Below are positions 1-8,801 of a stretch of 64,000 nt of DNA, piece by piece. The first letter of the stretch is position 1, and every line of letters starts with the position of its first letter. The translations under genes and the position numbers were made by a program. The notes under the pieces were generated by a model. The model was not told the origin of the DNA. It saw only the letters and a list, made by a program, of their open reading frames with translations, and did no database searches. Source of the stretch: Sphingobacterium sp. LZ7M1 (GTDB lineage: Bacteria; Bacteroidota; Bacteroidia; Sphingobacteriales; Sphingobacteriaceae); the NCBI RefSeq assembly GCF_024296865.1, contig NZ_CP101134.1, positions 2,852,001 through 2,916,000 of the forward strand. The letters are read 5' to 3'.

Positions 1-1302
1 GAATTTGTTGACCAAGCTGATGGTCAGGTTGGTGGTACGGATGTTTCCATTGAAGCATACAGAAACACGAATTATCGATGGTATGCATATACTTACAACA
101 ACAACAGTCCTTTAGAAGTATTTACAGCAAATCAAAACAGCCTACCAGTAAAACCTTCTGGAAACAATAATTTATTGAGGCAGGACTTTGCTTATGCTAC
201 TGGCCTCATAACTACTGGCAATGTCATCGATGGCAGTAGCAGCATCAACAACATTGTCTTGACCAGGAAAACCGCTCAGATCATCGTTGAAATTAACTCT
301 AGGGGCATGTTCGGCGCAATAGCTTATGCCAGCCCTCGATTCAAGGACAACTCAGGTCTTAGCAGAGCTGATTTCAGATTAATCGATAGCAGTTACCAGA
401 ACCCAAGTACTATGATAAGTGCCTTGAATGTCTATAACCATCATGGTTCTGGTTTTTCCGTACCAGTGGGAACTGATTCTGTTCCAGAACCAGATTGGAA
501 AAGAAGATACACCTTTTATACAGTTGCTAATGGAACTGCACCTGTAAACTTGGTTGTTTCTTTGGACACCCTTAAAATAAAAAGCGAGCGACTTTCTGAA
601 TATGGTGACAACCCTTATTATTTAGAAAGAGAGTTTTATAATCGTGCATTCAGTTTCCCAAATTTTATCCCTCAACCTGGAAAAAGTTATTTTATTTCAA
701 TCAAATTGGTTGAATCTGCTATTCCAATTGGTAATACCATGTGGGCTAGAGCAAATGTGTACCGAAATATTAAAAGCCCTAGACTACCTGGCAATTTTTA
801 TGAATACAGATTCCGATATGACAACCCTATTTTCAATTCGACCGATGATGTCCCCCACATGACCGATATGTTTACCAATGATATCTACAATATAGGTGGC
901 AAGAACATCTGTGAAAGAATCTATCCAGAAGGAGTTTGGGATTTACCAACAAGAGATGATTTCAATCAATTGGATGATTATTCCAACAAAGAGTTACAGA
1001 CTGTAGGCTTAAATTGGTATACGAGAATAATCCCACAAAATCCTACATCCTTATCAATCGGATATGTTGATGGGTATCTTAATTTTGTTCCAATGGGTTA
1101 CAAAAGAATCAGCACAGAAGGATTTAGTCAATATTTCCCTAACAGTTTAAACTTTATGCAAACAAAAGGCTATTGGAGAACCAAGGAAGCTGCTGTATTT
1201 GCACAGTTCAATTACAGTCTCATGTCCAGAAATTATATCAATACCGGAAATTATACAGCGAATTGGAATGCTTGCATCCGATGTGTCAGAAAAAAAGGTT
1301 AA
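1..1302 (+). CDS. Fimbrillin/FISUMP-like surface protein, 5' truncated
   Basis: The reading frame is open from the first base to the TAA at 1300-1302, so the gene starts outside the window; 433 residues are visible. The N-terminal visible part has aromatic and Asn-rich text (RWYAYTYNNN) typical of Bacteroidota fimbrillin-like adhesins. The C-terminal 120 residues carry WDLPTRDDFNQL and end in CIRCVRKKG, resembling the FISUMP / C-type-lectin-like ending of Bacteroidota surface proteins. The role is probably cell-surface adhesion or pilus structure; substrate or partner cannot be read. Its stop overlaps the stop of the convergent GH172 gene in a shared TTAA. The family call rests on overall character, not on a catalytic motif. 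Confidence 0.6.
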   Translation, partial: EFVDQADGQVGGTDVSIEAYRNTNYRWYAYTYNNNSPLEVFTANQNSLPVKPSGNNNLLRQDFAYATGLITTGNVIDGSSSINNIVLTRKTAQIIVEINSRGMFGAIAYASPRFKDNSGLSRADFRLIDSSYQNPSTMISALNVYNHHGSGFSVPVGTDSVPEPDWKRRYTFYTVANGTAPVNLVVSLDTLKIKSERLSEYGDNPYYLEREFYNRAFSFPNFIPQPGKSYFISIKLVESAIPIGNTMWARANVYRNIKSPRLPGNFYEYRFRYDNPIFNSTDDVPHMTDMFTNDIYNIGGKNICERIYPEGVWDLPTRDDFNQLDDYSNKELQTVGLNWYTRIIPQNPTSLSIGYVDGYLNFVPMGYKRISTEGFSQYFPNSLNFMQTKGYWRTKEAAVFAQFNYSLMSRNYINTGNYTANWNACIRCVRKKG

Positions 1303-3248
1303 TCGCCGATTTTTTCCAAAAATATCCGATCTAGCTCAAATTCATTACCTTTCTCTCCCTGCTTCCGGACGTGAAAGGTAATGGAATTGGTTTGTTTCGT
1401 GATCTTAATAGTTCCCATTTCTACCTTCTCATTCAATTTCTCTTGTGCAGCTAGGCTTGACTTCCAATCTGCAATTAGCTTTTGCCTTTGCCAAATGGCG
1501 AATTCAGCCCCATTTTCCTTCTCAAAATAGGAAATCGACAATTTATACTCGCCTTCTGGAACATCAGTGAGCATAATTCGAACGGTATGATGCCCATCAG
1601 AACGCATCCTTAATCCACGGTCTTGCTTGACTTCTGCCCCACCACCAAGTGTTACTTCCATCAACTGTGGGAAATACTCATGAACCGTTGGCAAATAAAC
1701 CTGACGAAGTGCATCTGTAGGCTCAATTTTTGAACGCAAAGGTTGGGCAGCATAATACATGGCGATAGATGTATAATCCACTGGAAACTCATTACCTTCT
1801 GGACCATGCTCTATAACATGGTCAATCTCCTTTTCAAAAGGCATTTTATCCGTCATGAAAAAACGATAGGCCCCTGTCCTTCCCATTGGCAAACTATAAT
1901 CCAGTGATCCATGGATGGGCAAACTTATCCCACGGTCCCATCTGTCCAACAAAGCATACCAGCCCCCATTATAATAATCTTCTGAACCTGTTCCATGCAA
2001 CCTTTGTTTCCCATCGATATGGGTGACATCATCCCCCTCAAAGAACAAGGTCATGCCCGGCCTTAAGCCTTGAGCCAGATGAATGGTCCCTACATAATGA
2101 CCCTTTCCATTAGTTTTTAAAAATTCATAATATTTACCTGTCTCTGGCTTTTCCCTTCGCCATACCGCATAAAACTTCCCTTCTTTCTCCTTTTCTCTTG
2201 CCTCATCTGTATAGTAAACCTTAGTTTTGATTGATATGGGCGCTTGTTCCAGATTGGCTCTTTTCTTATAGACCATTTTCAGTTCAGCAGATCGGTCAAA
2301 AGGCATAGGCATATAGCTATAGTTTAGGTTTCCCTTACTCCCCATTAATAGACCCCGCATAGCTTTTTTACCATAGGCATATCCAAAGAAATCAGCAACC
2401 GGAGCATAAACAGCTTCAATTTTTTCATCATCCCATATTGCAGACAATACAATATCTTTTTCCATCCCTTCAAATGATGTCCCTGCATCCACTTCCAGCC
2501 CAACAATCCTTCCACCCTTATTTGCTTTAAAAAAGTCAAGTTCTTCACCTGGGTTGATTACAAATGTCTTTTCTACGACCTGAATACCCGCTGACTTGCC
2601 TTTAGCAAATAGATCGGCACCTGGATCCATACCCATATAAATTTTACTTAGCTCCTCAATCTTGGCCTTTTCGATTGGCGAATAGGTCCCGGTATAAGAT
2701 TCAACTTTTCTATCAGGCATTTGCCTATTCTGGATCTGTAAGAACAGGATTTTCTCCCCTTCAAAAACTATTTTCAACGACTTCTTATAAGGAATGGGAA
2801 GATAGGTAAAATAGCCCCCGACCTCATTCCCAGAAATTCCCTTCACAAATGGAAAAACATTCCCTGAAAAAAGATCTGAAAAACGGATCCTCAACCTAGC
2901 TTCTTTTTCACCATCAAAATAGAAGGCCAGGGTATCATCGGTTGGGGTCGGTGTCCAAATTCTATTGACAACACCCGATCCCTTAAAATCTGCAATGACC
3001 AAATGATTCCCTTCTTTTCGGATAAAAGAATAGGCTCCTCCAAATCCATCATCGTTTTTACCTGTCCGATCATAACTTGATATTTGTTCAATATATTCGC
3101 CGGTCCTATAGGATGGAAGTAAATCAGGACGGATTAAATTATCCAACTCCTCAACAAAACTATACGGTGATTTTTGCGGAAATGCCGGATGACTGTTTAA
3201 AACAATAAAAGTAATGGCCAAAATTGACAGGTAATAAGCTCTTTTCAT
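1299..3248 (-). CDS. Secreted GH172 (DUF2961) glycoside hydrolase
   Basis: 649 residues with a signal peptide (about 1-25, ending AFPQ). The DUF2961/GH172 core includes GSGVVNRIWTPTP near 91-103 and the signature LFFEGDD (401-407) followed by HGTGSEDYYNGGWY (418-431). E404 and E423 sit where the family's catalytic carboxylates are expected. Known GH172 enzymes act on difructose dianhydride or on D-arabinofuranosides and fructofuranosides, so an exo-acting furanosidase is likely; the exact substrate is unknown. The C-terminal 120 residues look like a beta-sandwich accessory domain. It is followed upstream on the same strand by a GH43 gene about 190 bp away, with a hairpin terminator between them, so the two are probably separate transcripts serving related sugars. 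Confidence 0.85.
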   Translation of the reverse strand: MKRAYYLSILAITFIVLNSHPAFPQKSPYSFVEELDNLIRPDLLPSYRTGEYIEQISSYDRTGKNDDGFGGAYSFIRKEGNHLVIADFKGSGVVNRIWTPTPTDDTLAFYFDGEKEARLRIRFSDLFSGNVFPFVKGISGNEVGGYFTYLPIPYKKSLKIVFEGEKILFLQIQNRQMPDRKVESYTGTYSPIEKAKIEELSKIYMGMDPGADLFAKGKSAGIQVVEKTFVINPGEELDFFKANKGGRIVGLEVDAGTSFEGMEKDIVLSAIWDDEKIEAVYAPVADFFGYAYGKKAMRGLLMGSKGNLNYSYMPMPFDRSAELKMVYKKRANLEQAPISIKTKVYYTDEAREKEKEGKFYAVWRREKPETGKYYEFLKTNGKGHYVGTIHLAQGLRPGMTLFFEGDDVTHIDGKQRLHGTGSEDYYNGGWYALLDRWDRGISLPIHGSLDYSLPMGRTGAYRFFMTDKMPFEKEIDHVIEHGPEGNEFPVDYTSIAMYYAAQPLRSKIEPTDALRQVYLPTVHEYFPQLMEVTLGGGAEVKQDRGLRMRSDGHHTVRIMLTDVPEGEYKLSISYFEKENGAEFAIWQRQKLIADWKSSLAAQEKLNEKVEMGTIKITKQTNSITFHVRKQGEKGNEFELDRIFLEKIGD

Positions 3249-3395
3249 GGCAATGGATTTTGAAAATTAAACTGCTGTTTATAAAGGTATTAAACGTTTA
3301 AGCTACTCTAAGATAAAGAAAATAACATAAATTAGACCCTCTTTCCAGAATAGCAATTCGTCAAGATTGTACTTAATTGTACGGAATCTGGATAC

Positions 3396-3435
3396 AAAAA
3401 CGCCATTTTACCTTTTAGGATAGAATGGCGTTTTT
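3396..3435 (-). terminator. Rho-independent terminator after GH43
   Basis: Perfect 12-bp inverted repeat AAAAACGCCATT / AATGGCGTTTTT with a 16-nt loop. The T-run on the minus strand places it directly after the GH43 stop codon. Confidence 0.75.
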
Positions 3436-3442
3436 ATATGTT

Positions 3443-4978
3443 TTAATAAGTTAAGGACAGTTCAGTAAATACTGCTTTTTTATTGGAACCACCTTTGACT
3501 TGCAGGCCTGGCCTTGGACTACGGTCCCAAGGTGCAAGTTCCTTAAGGTTAAAGCTGCTTGCATCGTTTATTTCCATAACTTTCCAAATATCTTCTTGAA
3601 CCGAAAAGGATGCCGTACAGCTAAGATCATCTTTTGTCTGAAGCCTTAGGGAAATTTCTTTCGTATTCCCTGGAATTTCTTGGCTAGAAAGGATCTTGTA
3701 CTCCTCCCCACTTGCCTGCCATACTATAACTTTCTTTCCTTGAACAGATAGACCAAGAGCACGATCTTTATCTCCATAGATCACTACCCCTTTCAGAAGT
3801 TCTTGATCCGACTTCAATAAATCCAATTTGGCAGTTAGGTCGTATTTCTTGCTTGCAGGCCTCCAAGTTAACACAGACCCAACTTCATTTGCTTTTATCT
3901 CAGCAGCAGATAGTTCCAAGCCCGTTGAATTCAATTCTATTTTAGGAATAGCATTCCTAAAATCCCATTGCCCAAACAAAGCTGATCGTTTAATATTCTT
4001 GAAATCCAAACTGAAACTTGATGATCCATCTTCACTATCATTTTTTATGAAATCAAAAACAGGCTTATTTTGATCTGACCATTCCAACTTTGCCAATAAA
4101 CCTTGCCTTCCAGTAAAGACCGTCCCATCTTGGCTATAACCATGAAATAGGTAATAATAATCTCCTTTTTTGTCGGTCACAAAAGTACCATGACCCATGC
4201 ATTTCCATCTTTCGTTGCTTCCTAATAGCACAGACTCACCTACATCTTCATATGGTCCTCTAATAGTTTTTGAGCGAACCGCCTGTACATGGTAATCACA
4301 TCCTGGACCGCAGCATGCTCCAGCAGAATAAAACATATAGTAATACCCATCTTTCTTAATAAAACTCTGCCCCTCTATACCAATTTTTGCAGTATCTTGT
4401 AAAATAGAAAATGGTTCGCCCTCAAGCTTCATACCGTCCGCTGAAAGTTTACTGCCCAATAACTCTATAGGTCGCTGATCAAGACCATAGGCTTTCCAGG
4501 TCATGTAAAGATCCTTACCATCCCTGACAACAAATGCATCGATAGACTCGGTTCCATAATCTACAACAATCCCTTGATCGACAAAACCTCGATCCGGAAA
4601 TTTGGAAGTTGCAACCCCGATACAGGAAACTCCATCTGACTTACGCTTTGCGGAGTAATACACGTAGTAAGTCCCATTCTGATAAAAGTATTCTGGTGCC
4701 CAAAAGGAAGATGCGATCCAGTCAGGAGTTTTTTCAAAAACAAAACCCACCTGTTTCCATTCCCTTAAATCTGTCGAGGTATAAATGGGCAAATGGGGAG
4801 CCCACTCACTGGAAGTTCCCACTGCATAATATTTTCCATTGGCTGATATGACGCTAGGGTCTGCAAAATCACCAACTATTCTTGCTTGGTTCTGTGCCCT
4901 TAATGGCGAAGAAATGAAAACAGCAACAATCAGGAAAATACCTGCTAATATTCTTTGAAAAGTTAGTTCGTAATTCAT
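3443..4978 (-). CDS. Secreted GH43-family glycoside hydrolase
   Basis: Five-bladed propeller glycosidase with the GH43 acidic triad visible: D40 in GDFADPS, D147 in ESIDAFV and E202 in IEGQSF, counting from the chosen start. The start at 4978 gives a clean signal peptide (MNYELTFQRILAG... ending RAQ); an in-frame ATG 17 codons upstream would bury it. Residues about 330-510 form a second beta-sandwich-like domain. GH43 enzymes cleave alpha-L-arabinofuranosides, beta-xylosides or related furanosides; specificity cannot be fixed from sequence. ACCGPGC around 221-227 is an unusual Cys cluster inside the propeller. With the neighbouring GH172 it suggests arabinofuranose- or fructofuranose-containing glycans as the target. 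Confidence 0.85.
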   Translation of the reverse strand: MNYELTFQRILAGIFLIVAVFISSPLRAQNQARIVGDFADPSVISANGKYYAVGTSSEWAPHLPIYTSTDLREWKQVGFVFEKTPDWIASSFWAPEYFYQNGTYYVYYSAKRKSDGVSCIGVATSKFPDRGFVDQGIVVDYGTESIDAFVVRDGKDLYMTWKAYGLDQRPIELLGSKLSADGMKLEGEPFSILQDTAKIGIEGQSFIKKDGYYYMFYSAGACCGPGCDYHVQAVRSKTIRGPYEDVGESVLLGSNERWKCMGHGTFVTDKKGDYYYLFHGYSQDGTVFTGRQGLLAKLEWSDQNKPVFDFIKNDSEDGSSSFSLDFKNIKRSALFGQWDFRNAIPKIELNSTGLELSAAEIKANEVGSVLTWRPASKKYDLTAKLDLLKSDQELLKGVVIYGDKDRALGLSVQGKKVIVWQASGEEYKILSSQEIPGNTKEISLRLQTKDDLSCTASFSVQEDIWKVMEINDASSFNLKELAPWDRSPRPGLQVKGGSNKKAVFTELSLTY

Positions 4979-5200
4979 AAGGTTTGTATTGATTAACTGC
5001 AAAATAGCAAATAATTCACAGCCAATCAAGGCTTAGCTAAATTGTTTAAGCCATCTATATATGAATGCAATGAAAGATTATTATTGAACGCAATTTCCGC
5101 ATCCAAATTGTAGCTTGCGGAATCTCCGTAATCCTTTTTTTACATCCTAAATACAATTAATGCCCTAAAAATTGGTTTATTTATTAAACACATAAAAATC

Positions 5201-5761
5201 ATGCTAAGTAAAATTATCAAGGAAGAAACTAAAGGGTCTCACCAAAGGCTTGAAGCTAAAATGGTTAGAATAATCAAAAAAATTAAAACTGAAGCTGAAT
5301 ATGCGACCTTTTTAAAAAGTTTCTACGCTTATTTCCATGCCTTAGAACAAGAAACCGGAAAATTCATTAACACCGAAATATTACCTGACAAAGCCATGCG
5401 CAGAGATTCTTCCTATATTCTAGCAGACATCCAAAGCCTTGGGTTCGATTTAAGCAGCCTACCTCCAGCAGAAGCGCCCAAAGTTGAAAATACATTGCAG
5501 GCATTAAGTTCATTCTACGTATTAGAAGGATCCATCATGGGCGGCCCATATATCGTTCAAATGTTAAAGAAAAATGGCATCACAAAAGGCTTTTCATTTT
5601 TCGAAGGCTATGGGGATCAAAGTGAAGAAATGTGGAAAAAATACACTGATGCATTGAACAAATTTGCTTCAGACCCTTCTCAAGAAAAGTCAGCAATTGA
5701 TATTGCCAATCAAACATTTGATAATTTTGAGGAAGTTTTTATGGCTGAAATAGAAAAATAG
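5201..5761 (+). CDS. Biliverdin-producing heme oxygenase (BphO-type)
   Basis: 186 residues, the size of bacterial heme oxygenases. H14 in TKGSHQRLE matches the proximal heme ligand. YVLEGSIMGGPYI (106-118) is the distal-helix glycine-rich segment of the BphO/HmuO group. Such enzymes convert heme to biliverdin, CO and Fe2+ in the cytosol, for iron recovery or to supply bilin to a bacteriophytochrome. No phytochrome or heme-uptake gene adjoins it, so iron recovery is not excluded. It stands alone between a divergent GH43 gene and a DKNYY gene 86 bp downstream. Confidence 0.85.
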   Translation: MLSKIIKEETKGSHQRLEAKMVRIIKKIKTEAEYATFLKSFYAYFHALEQETGKFINTEILPDKAMRRDSSYILADIQSLGFDLSSLPPAEAPKVENTLQALSSFYVLEGSIMGGPYIVQMLKKNGITKGFSFFEGYGDQSEEMWKKYTDALNKFASDPSQEKSAIDIANQTFDNFEEVFMAEIEK

Positions 5762-5847
5762 CGAATAAATAGAACAGTCTTAGAACTGGTATTTTTGGTA
5801 TATTTATTTTTACATCTTTATCTTCTAACCATGTAAACAATTTACCC

Positions 5848-6549
5848 ATGGAACTCTTCAAAACTTTAAAAAGAGAAGACCTCAAAAGACTATTCGATAA
5901 TTTTTATCAGTATAGAGATAAAGTCTTACAATTTAGGGACTATACAAACCAAGTCATTGAAGTCCCTAAAGCTGACCCTGATACTTTCAGAAAAGTTTCG
6001 GGATTTTTTGCTGACAAAAACCATGTCTATCGAGAATGCCTACAAGATGATTCCCCTGCAAAAACCATTGTTAATGCCTACGGACACCGAATGAACAACC
6101 CCGAAGCAAAATGGCAGATTGTAATAGTGGATGGCCTGGACGGCAAGTCATTTAATTATATCCAAGATAAATACGACACCGTTTATTGGAAAGATAAAAA
6201 CGGAATATACATCAGAAAAGATGGAAACCTGAAAGCACTAGTAAATGTGGACCCTAAATCCTTTCAATACCTTGATTTTCTGTATGGAAAGGACAATCGA
6301 CATATCTATTATGAAGACCAGATCCTTCCAATCGACGTTGATGATTATTCCCTGGATCAATGGGGTTTTATTAAAGATCAATTCCGAATTTTTCATTACG
6401 ATTTCGAGATTGGATTAGACCCCCAATCATTTGAAGTGGAATATTATAACCTCATCAAACAGCCCATCATACTATTGGACAAAAATGGAAAATATGAATA
6501 CACTCGCTCTATCCAAAATGATTCAAAAATTATAAAGCAAGAAAGTTAA
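5848..6549 (+). CDS. DKNYY-family protein
   Basis: 233 residues without signal peptide or membrane segment. It contains several copies of the DKNYY-type repeat: a charged-aromatic block such as FFADKNHVYREC (about 54-65), DTVYWKDKNGIYIRKDG (about 110-126) and YGKDNRHIYYEDQILP (about 148-163). The family is common in Bacteroidota and of unknown function; repeats of this kind usually form beta-strand modules. It is followed after 54 bp by ywbE and may be cotranscribed with it. No catalytic residues can be proposed. Confidence 0.7.
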   Translation: MELFKTLKREDLKRLFDNFYQYRDKVLQFRDYTNQVIEVPKADPDTFRKVSGFFADKNHVYRECLQDDSPAKTIVNAYGHRMNNPEAKWQIVIVDGLDGKSFNYIQDKYDTVYWKDKNGIYIRKDGNLKALVNVDPKSFQYLDFLYGKDNRHIYYEDQILPIDVDDYSLDQWGFIKDQFRIFHYDFEIGLDPQSFEVEYYNLIKQPIILLDKNGKYEYTRSIQNDSKIIKQES

Positions 6550-6603
6550 TCGACTAAATCCATTAGAATGGCTAAATTCGCAACTCTATAAACAAAGCAA
6601 AAA

Positions 6604-6807
6604 ATGAGCGATCCAAATTCTAGAAGCAACATCAAACCGGGCATCTTGGTTAATATTATCCTAAAAAAAGACCAAAGATCTGGAAATCTCACCGAAGGAA
6701 TTGTGAAAGATATCCTTACTTCTGCTCCCTACCATAGCCGGGGAATCAAAGTTAGGCTCACTGATGGCCAGGTTGGTAGAGTCGCTGAAATTATCGACGA
6801 AGACTAA
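6604..6807 (+). CDS. ywbE: YwbE-family small protein
   Basis: 67 residues with the characteristic YwbE/DUF2196 text: GILVNIILKKDQRSGNLTEG, VKDILTSAPYHSRGIKV and DGQVGRV. This family is a small KOW/SH3-like beta-barrel found widely in bacteria, with no assigned biochemical role; nucleic-acid binding is a guess from the fold. Full length for the family. The next gene's promoter lies only about 60 bp downstream, so the two are not obviously cotranscribed. Confidence 0.85.
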   Translation: MSDPNSRSNIKPGILVNIILKKDQRSGNLTEGIVKDILTSAPYHSRGIKVRLTDGQVGRVAEIIDED

Positions 6808-6941
6808 ATAGCGCTTTCTAACAACAACGTGACAATTAAATTCGTTTAGCCAACTTTTATTGGTTATGTTTGCCTCTTTTTGGCACAAAGACCGGTGATT
6901 TATTTATTCTCGCCAGCCTTTCCTATAGAATAAAGAGCATC

Positions 6942-8066
6942 ATGATCGCAGATTTAGAAGATAAACAGATAAAAGAAATCTACAGAACCTCTATTATCCA
7001 ACAGACCGCTTATTGGTCTGAAGTCAAGAAAATGCAAGGGGTTCAAAGCGTAGCCTATAACTTTAAGGTAAAGTCATCCGATTTGTTCAATCATCCAGCT
7101 GATGACACCTATATCATTGGCGACCTGCTGATCATCATTCAGCACCTTGATGCCGATCACTGTATTGCCTATGTTCCTTATGGCCCTGAAATTGAACCAG
7201 AGGCTGAAAACCAAGGCTATTTCCTGGAACAACTTTCCGAAAGCCTCAGAAGTTATCTTCCCTCATCCTGTATCATGATCCGATATGACCTATCATGGGA
7301 ATCCTTATGGGCAAAAGAAGATGATTGCTATGACATTCATGGAAACTGGATCGGTGTTCCAGAAAAAAGAATTCAAGAACTAAGGTTTAACTTCAATACT
7401 GAAAATTGGAATCTTCGTAAAGCTAATACAGATATTCTCCCTTCCAATACGATCTTCATGGATCTCAAAAAAAATGAAGAAGATATCTTGGCTAACATGA
7501 AGTCCAAGACCCGTTATAATATCAATCTCTCAAAAAGAAAAGGTGTAGAAATCCGATCCTTAGGCATAGAAAACCTAGATGTTTGGTATGAACTTTATCG
7601 CCAAACAGCGCAGAGAAACAACTTCTTCCTGCATGACATCAACTATTTTAAGGTGGTTTTAAGCGCTCGGGCAAATGATACCCAATCACCTGCGCAGGTA
7701 TTTCTCTTGGTCGCTCAAGTAGATGAACAACCTCTTGCAGCCATGTTTTTAGTCCTTGCGGGCAATAGAGGAACTTACCTCTACGGAGCTTCTGCTACCG
7801 AAAACAGAAATTATATGGCCACTTATGCACTGCAATGGAAAGCAATGCAGTTAGCTAAAGAAAATGGCTGTACTGAATATGACTTCTTTGGAATATCCCC
7901 GCAAGCGGATGAATCACATCCTATGTATGGATTATATCGATTCAAATCAGGTTTTGGCGGACAAGTGTATCACCGGATGGGTTGTTGGGACTACCCTCTG
8001 AATAAAGAAAAATACAACTATTATGCTTCCATGGAATTTCAAAACCAAAGCTATCATCTCAACTAA
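6942..8066 (+). CDS. FemAB/FemX-type peptidoglycan or lipid aminoacyltransferase
   Basis: 374 residues from the ATG at 6942; an upstream in-frame ATG at 6870 would place coding sequence over a good -7 box (TATGTTTG at 6865-6872), so the later start is preferred. Two GNAT-like domains: MKSKTRYNINLSKRKGVEI near 185-203 and the FemAB signature YDFFGISP ... HPMYGLYRFKSGFGG near the C-terminus. FemAB proteins transfer amino acids from aminoacyl-tRNA to lipid-linked peptidoglycan precursors. Gram-negative members often have uncertain substrates and may act on other amine acceptors. Cytosolic, no signal peptide. A hairpin terminator follows the stop. Confidence 0.8.
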   Translation: MIADLEDKQIKEIYRTSIIQQTAYWSEVKKMQGVQSVAYNFKVKSSDLFNHPADDTYIIGDLLIIIQHLDADHCIAYVPYGPEIEPEAENQGYFLEQLSESLRSYLPSSCIMIRYDLSWESLWAKEDDCYDIHGNWIGVPEKRIQELRFNFNTENWNLRKANTDILPSNTIFMDLKKNEEDILANMKSKTRYNINLSKRKGVEIRSLGIENLDVWYELYRQTAQRNNFFLHDINYFKVVLSARANDTQSPAQVFLLVAQVDEQPLAAMFLVLAGNRGTYLYGASATENRNYMATYALQWKAMQLAKENGCTEYDFFGISPQADESHPMYGLYRFKSGFGGQVYHRMGCWDYPLNKEKYNYYASMEFQNQSYHLN

Positions 8067-8076
8067 AAAAATAAAA

Positions 8077-8102
8077 TTGGCAGTCCAATGAAGGACTGCC
8101 AA
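8077..8102. terminator. Bidirectional terminator between FemAB and DUF operon
   Basis: Perfect 10-bp stem TTGGCAGTCC / GGACTGCCAA, six-nucleotide loop, with A-rich DNA on the left and T-rich on the right. It sits between convergent transcription units. Confidence 0.7.
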
Positions 8103-8125
8103 TCTCATTTTAATTATTCTTTCAA

Positions 8126-8318
8126 TTATCTAAATACAAATCTTTTTACTTTAGCGTCTTTTTTAACATCTCGGTTGGCATAAAACCATTGCTTTAAGAT
8201 ATCAAGCAACAAACCTAAGTATTTGATCAGTATCATGACTTTCCCAGGAAACTTGATTGATGATGACCTCACCATCAATAGGATTTGGGATAATGCCTCT
8301 AAAATTAATTTCATTCAT
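8126..8318 (-). pseudogene. Small third gene of the DUF6266 operon, apparently frameshifted
   Basis: Starting at 8318 the minus strand reads MNEINFRGIIPNPIDGEVII and continues to a TGA at 8202-8204 (38 codons). From about 8210 leftward the adjacent frame reads ILKQWFYANRDVKKDAKVKR and stops at 8126. Each half looks protein-like only in its own frame; joined, they give a protein of about 64 residues. A second ATG at 8314 opens the C-terminal frame from its start, but the N-terminal text in that frame is poor. I read this as one gene with a frameshift (real, programmed or a sequencing error) 22 bp downstream of the DUF5675 stop. No family recognised. Confidence 0.4.
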
Positions 8319-8339
8319 TTTCCAATTTTGCTCTGAGGA

Positions 8340-8801
8340 TCAATCATATTTAAACTCCTGTAAGCGGTTAACAATTTTGATTCTTCCCGACCCCATCCTT
8401 ATCTTTTCTACCAAAACGGGATACCAAGTTTTATAGGCCAAGGCAGATTGAATAATCATAAAATCTTGACCTTCCTTCCTGAAATAACTTCCCATTAACG
8501 GACAGCCTTTAGTATCGGTATGATAATTTCCGATATGGAAAAACACGAGTGAAAAGGCAGGAATTTTTCGGATCTCCAGCATACCTTGGTGACGTCTGCC
8601 AAATTTAGGCGCATATTGACTGTTCATCGCTGCCGTGCTATTTAGCTCAAGTGGATAATTCCCTTCAGGAATACAGGTTCTTCCGAAAACTTTTGAAGAC
8701 CTGATCTTATCCTCCAAAATATAAAATGCAAACAAACCGTCGATATAGAGATGAGATAAAGTACTATTTTCAGCACTGTACACTCTGACCAACTCGATCA
8801 T
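8340..8801 (-). CDS. DUF5675 family protein
   Basis: 153 residues. The DUF5675 pattern is visible: N-terminal beta strands ending FAFYILEDKIRSS, then CIPEGNYPLELN (43-54), a run of APKFGRRHQGMLEI and FFHIGNYHTDTKGCPLMGSY. The HIGNYHTDTKGC segment with paired His, Asp and Cys looks like an active-site or metal site and is the best conserved part of this family in bacteria and phages. Biochemical function is not established. The ATG shares one base with the TAA of the upstream DUF6266 gene (TAATG), so translation is probably coupled. Confidence 0.8.
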   Translation of the reverse strand: MIELVRVYSAENSTLSHLYIDGLFAFYILEDKIRSSKVFGRTCIPEGNYPLELNSTAAMNSQYAPKFGRRHQGMLEIRKIPAFSLVFFHIGNYHTDTKGCPLMGSYFRKEGQDFMIIQSALAYKTWYPVLVEKIRMGSGRIKIVNRLQEFKYD

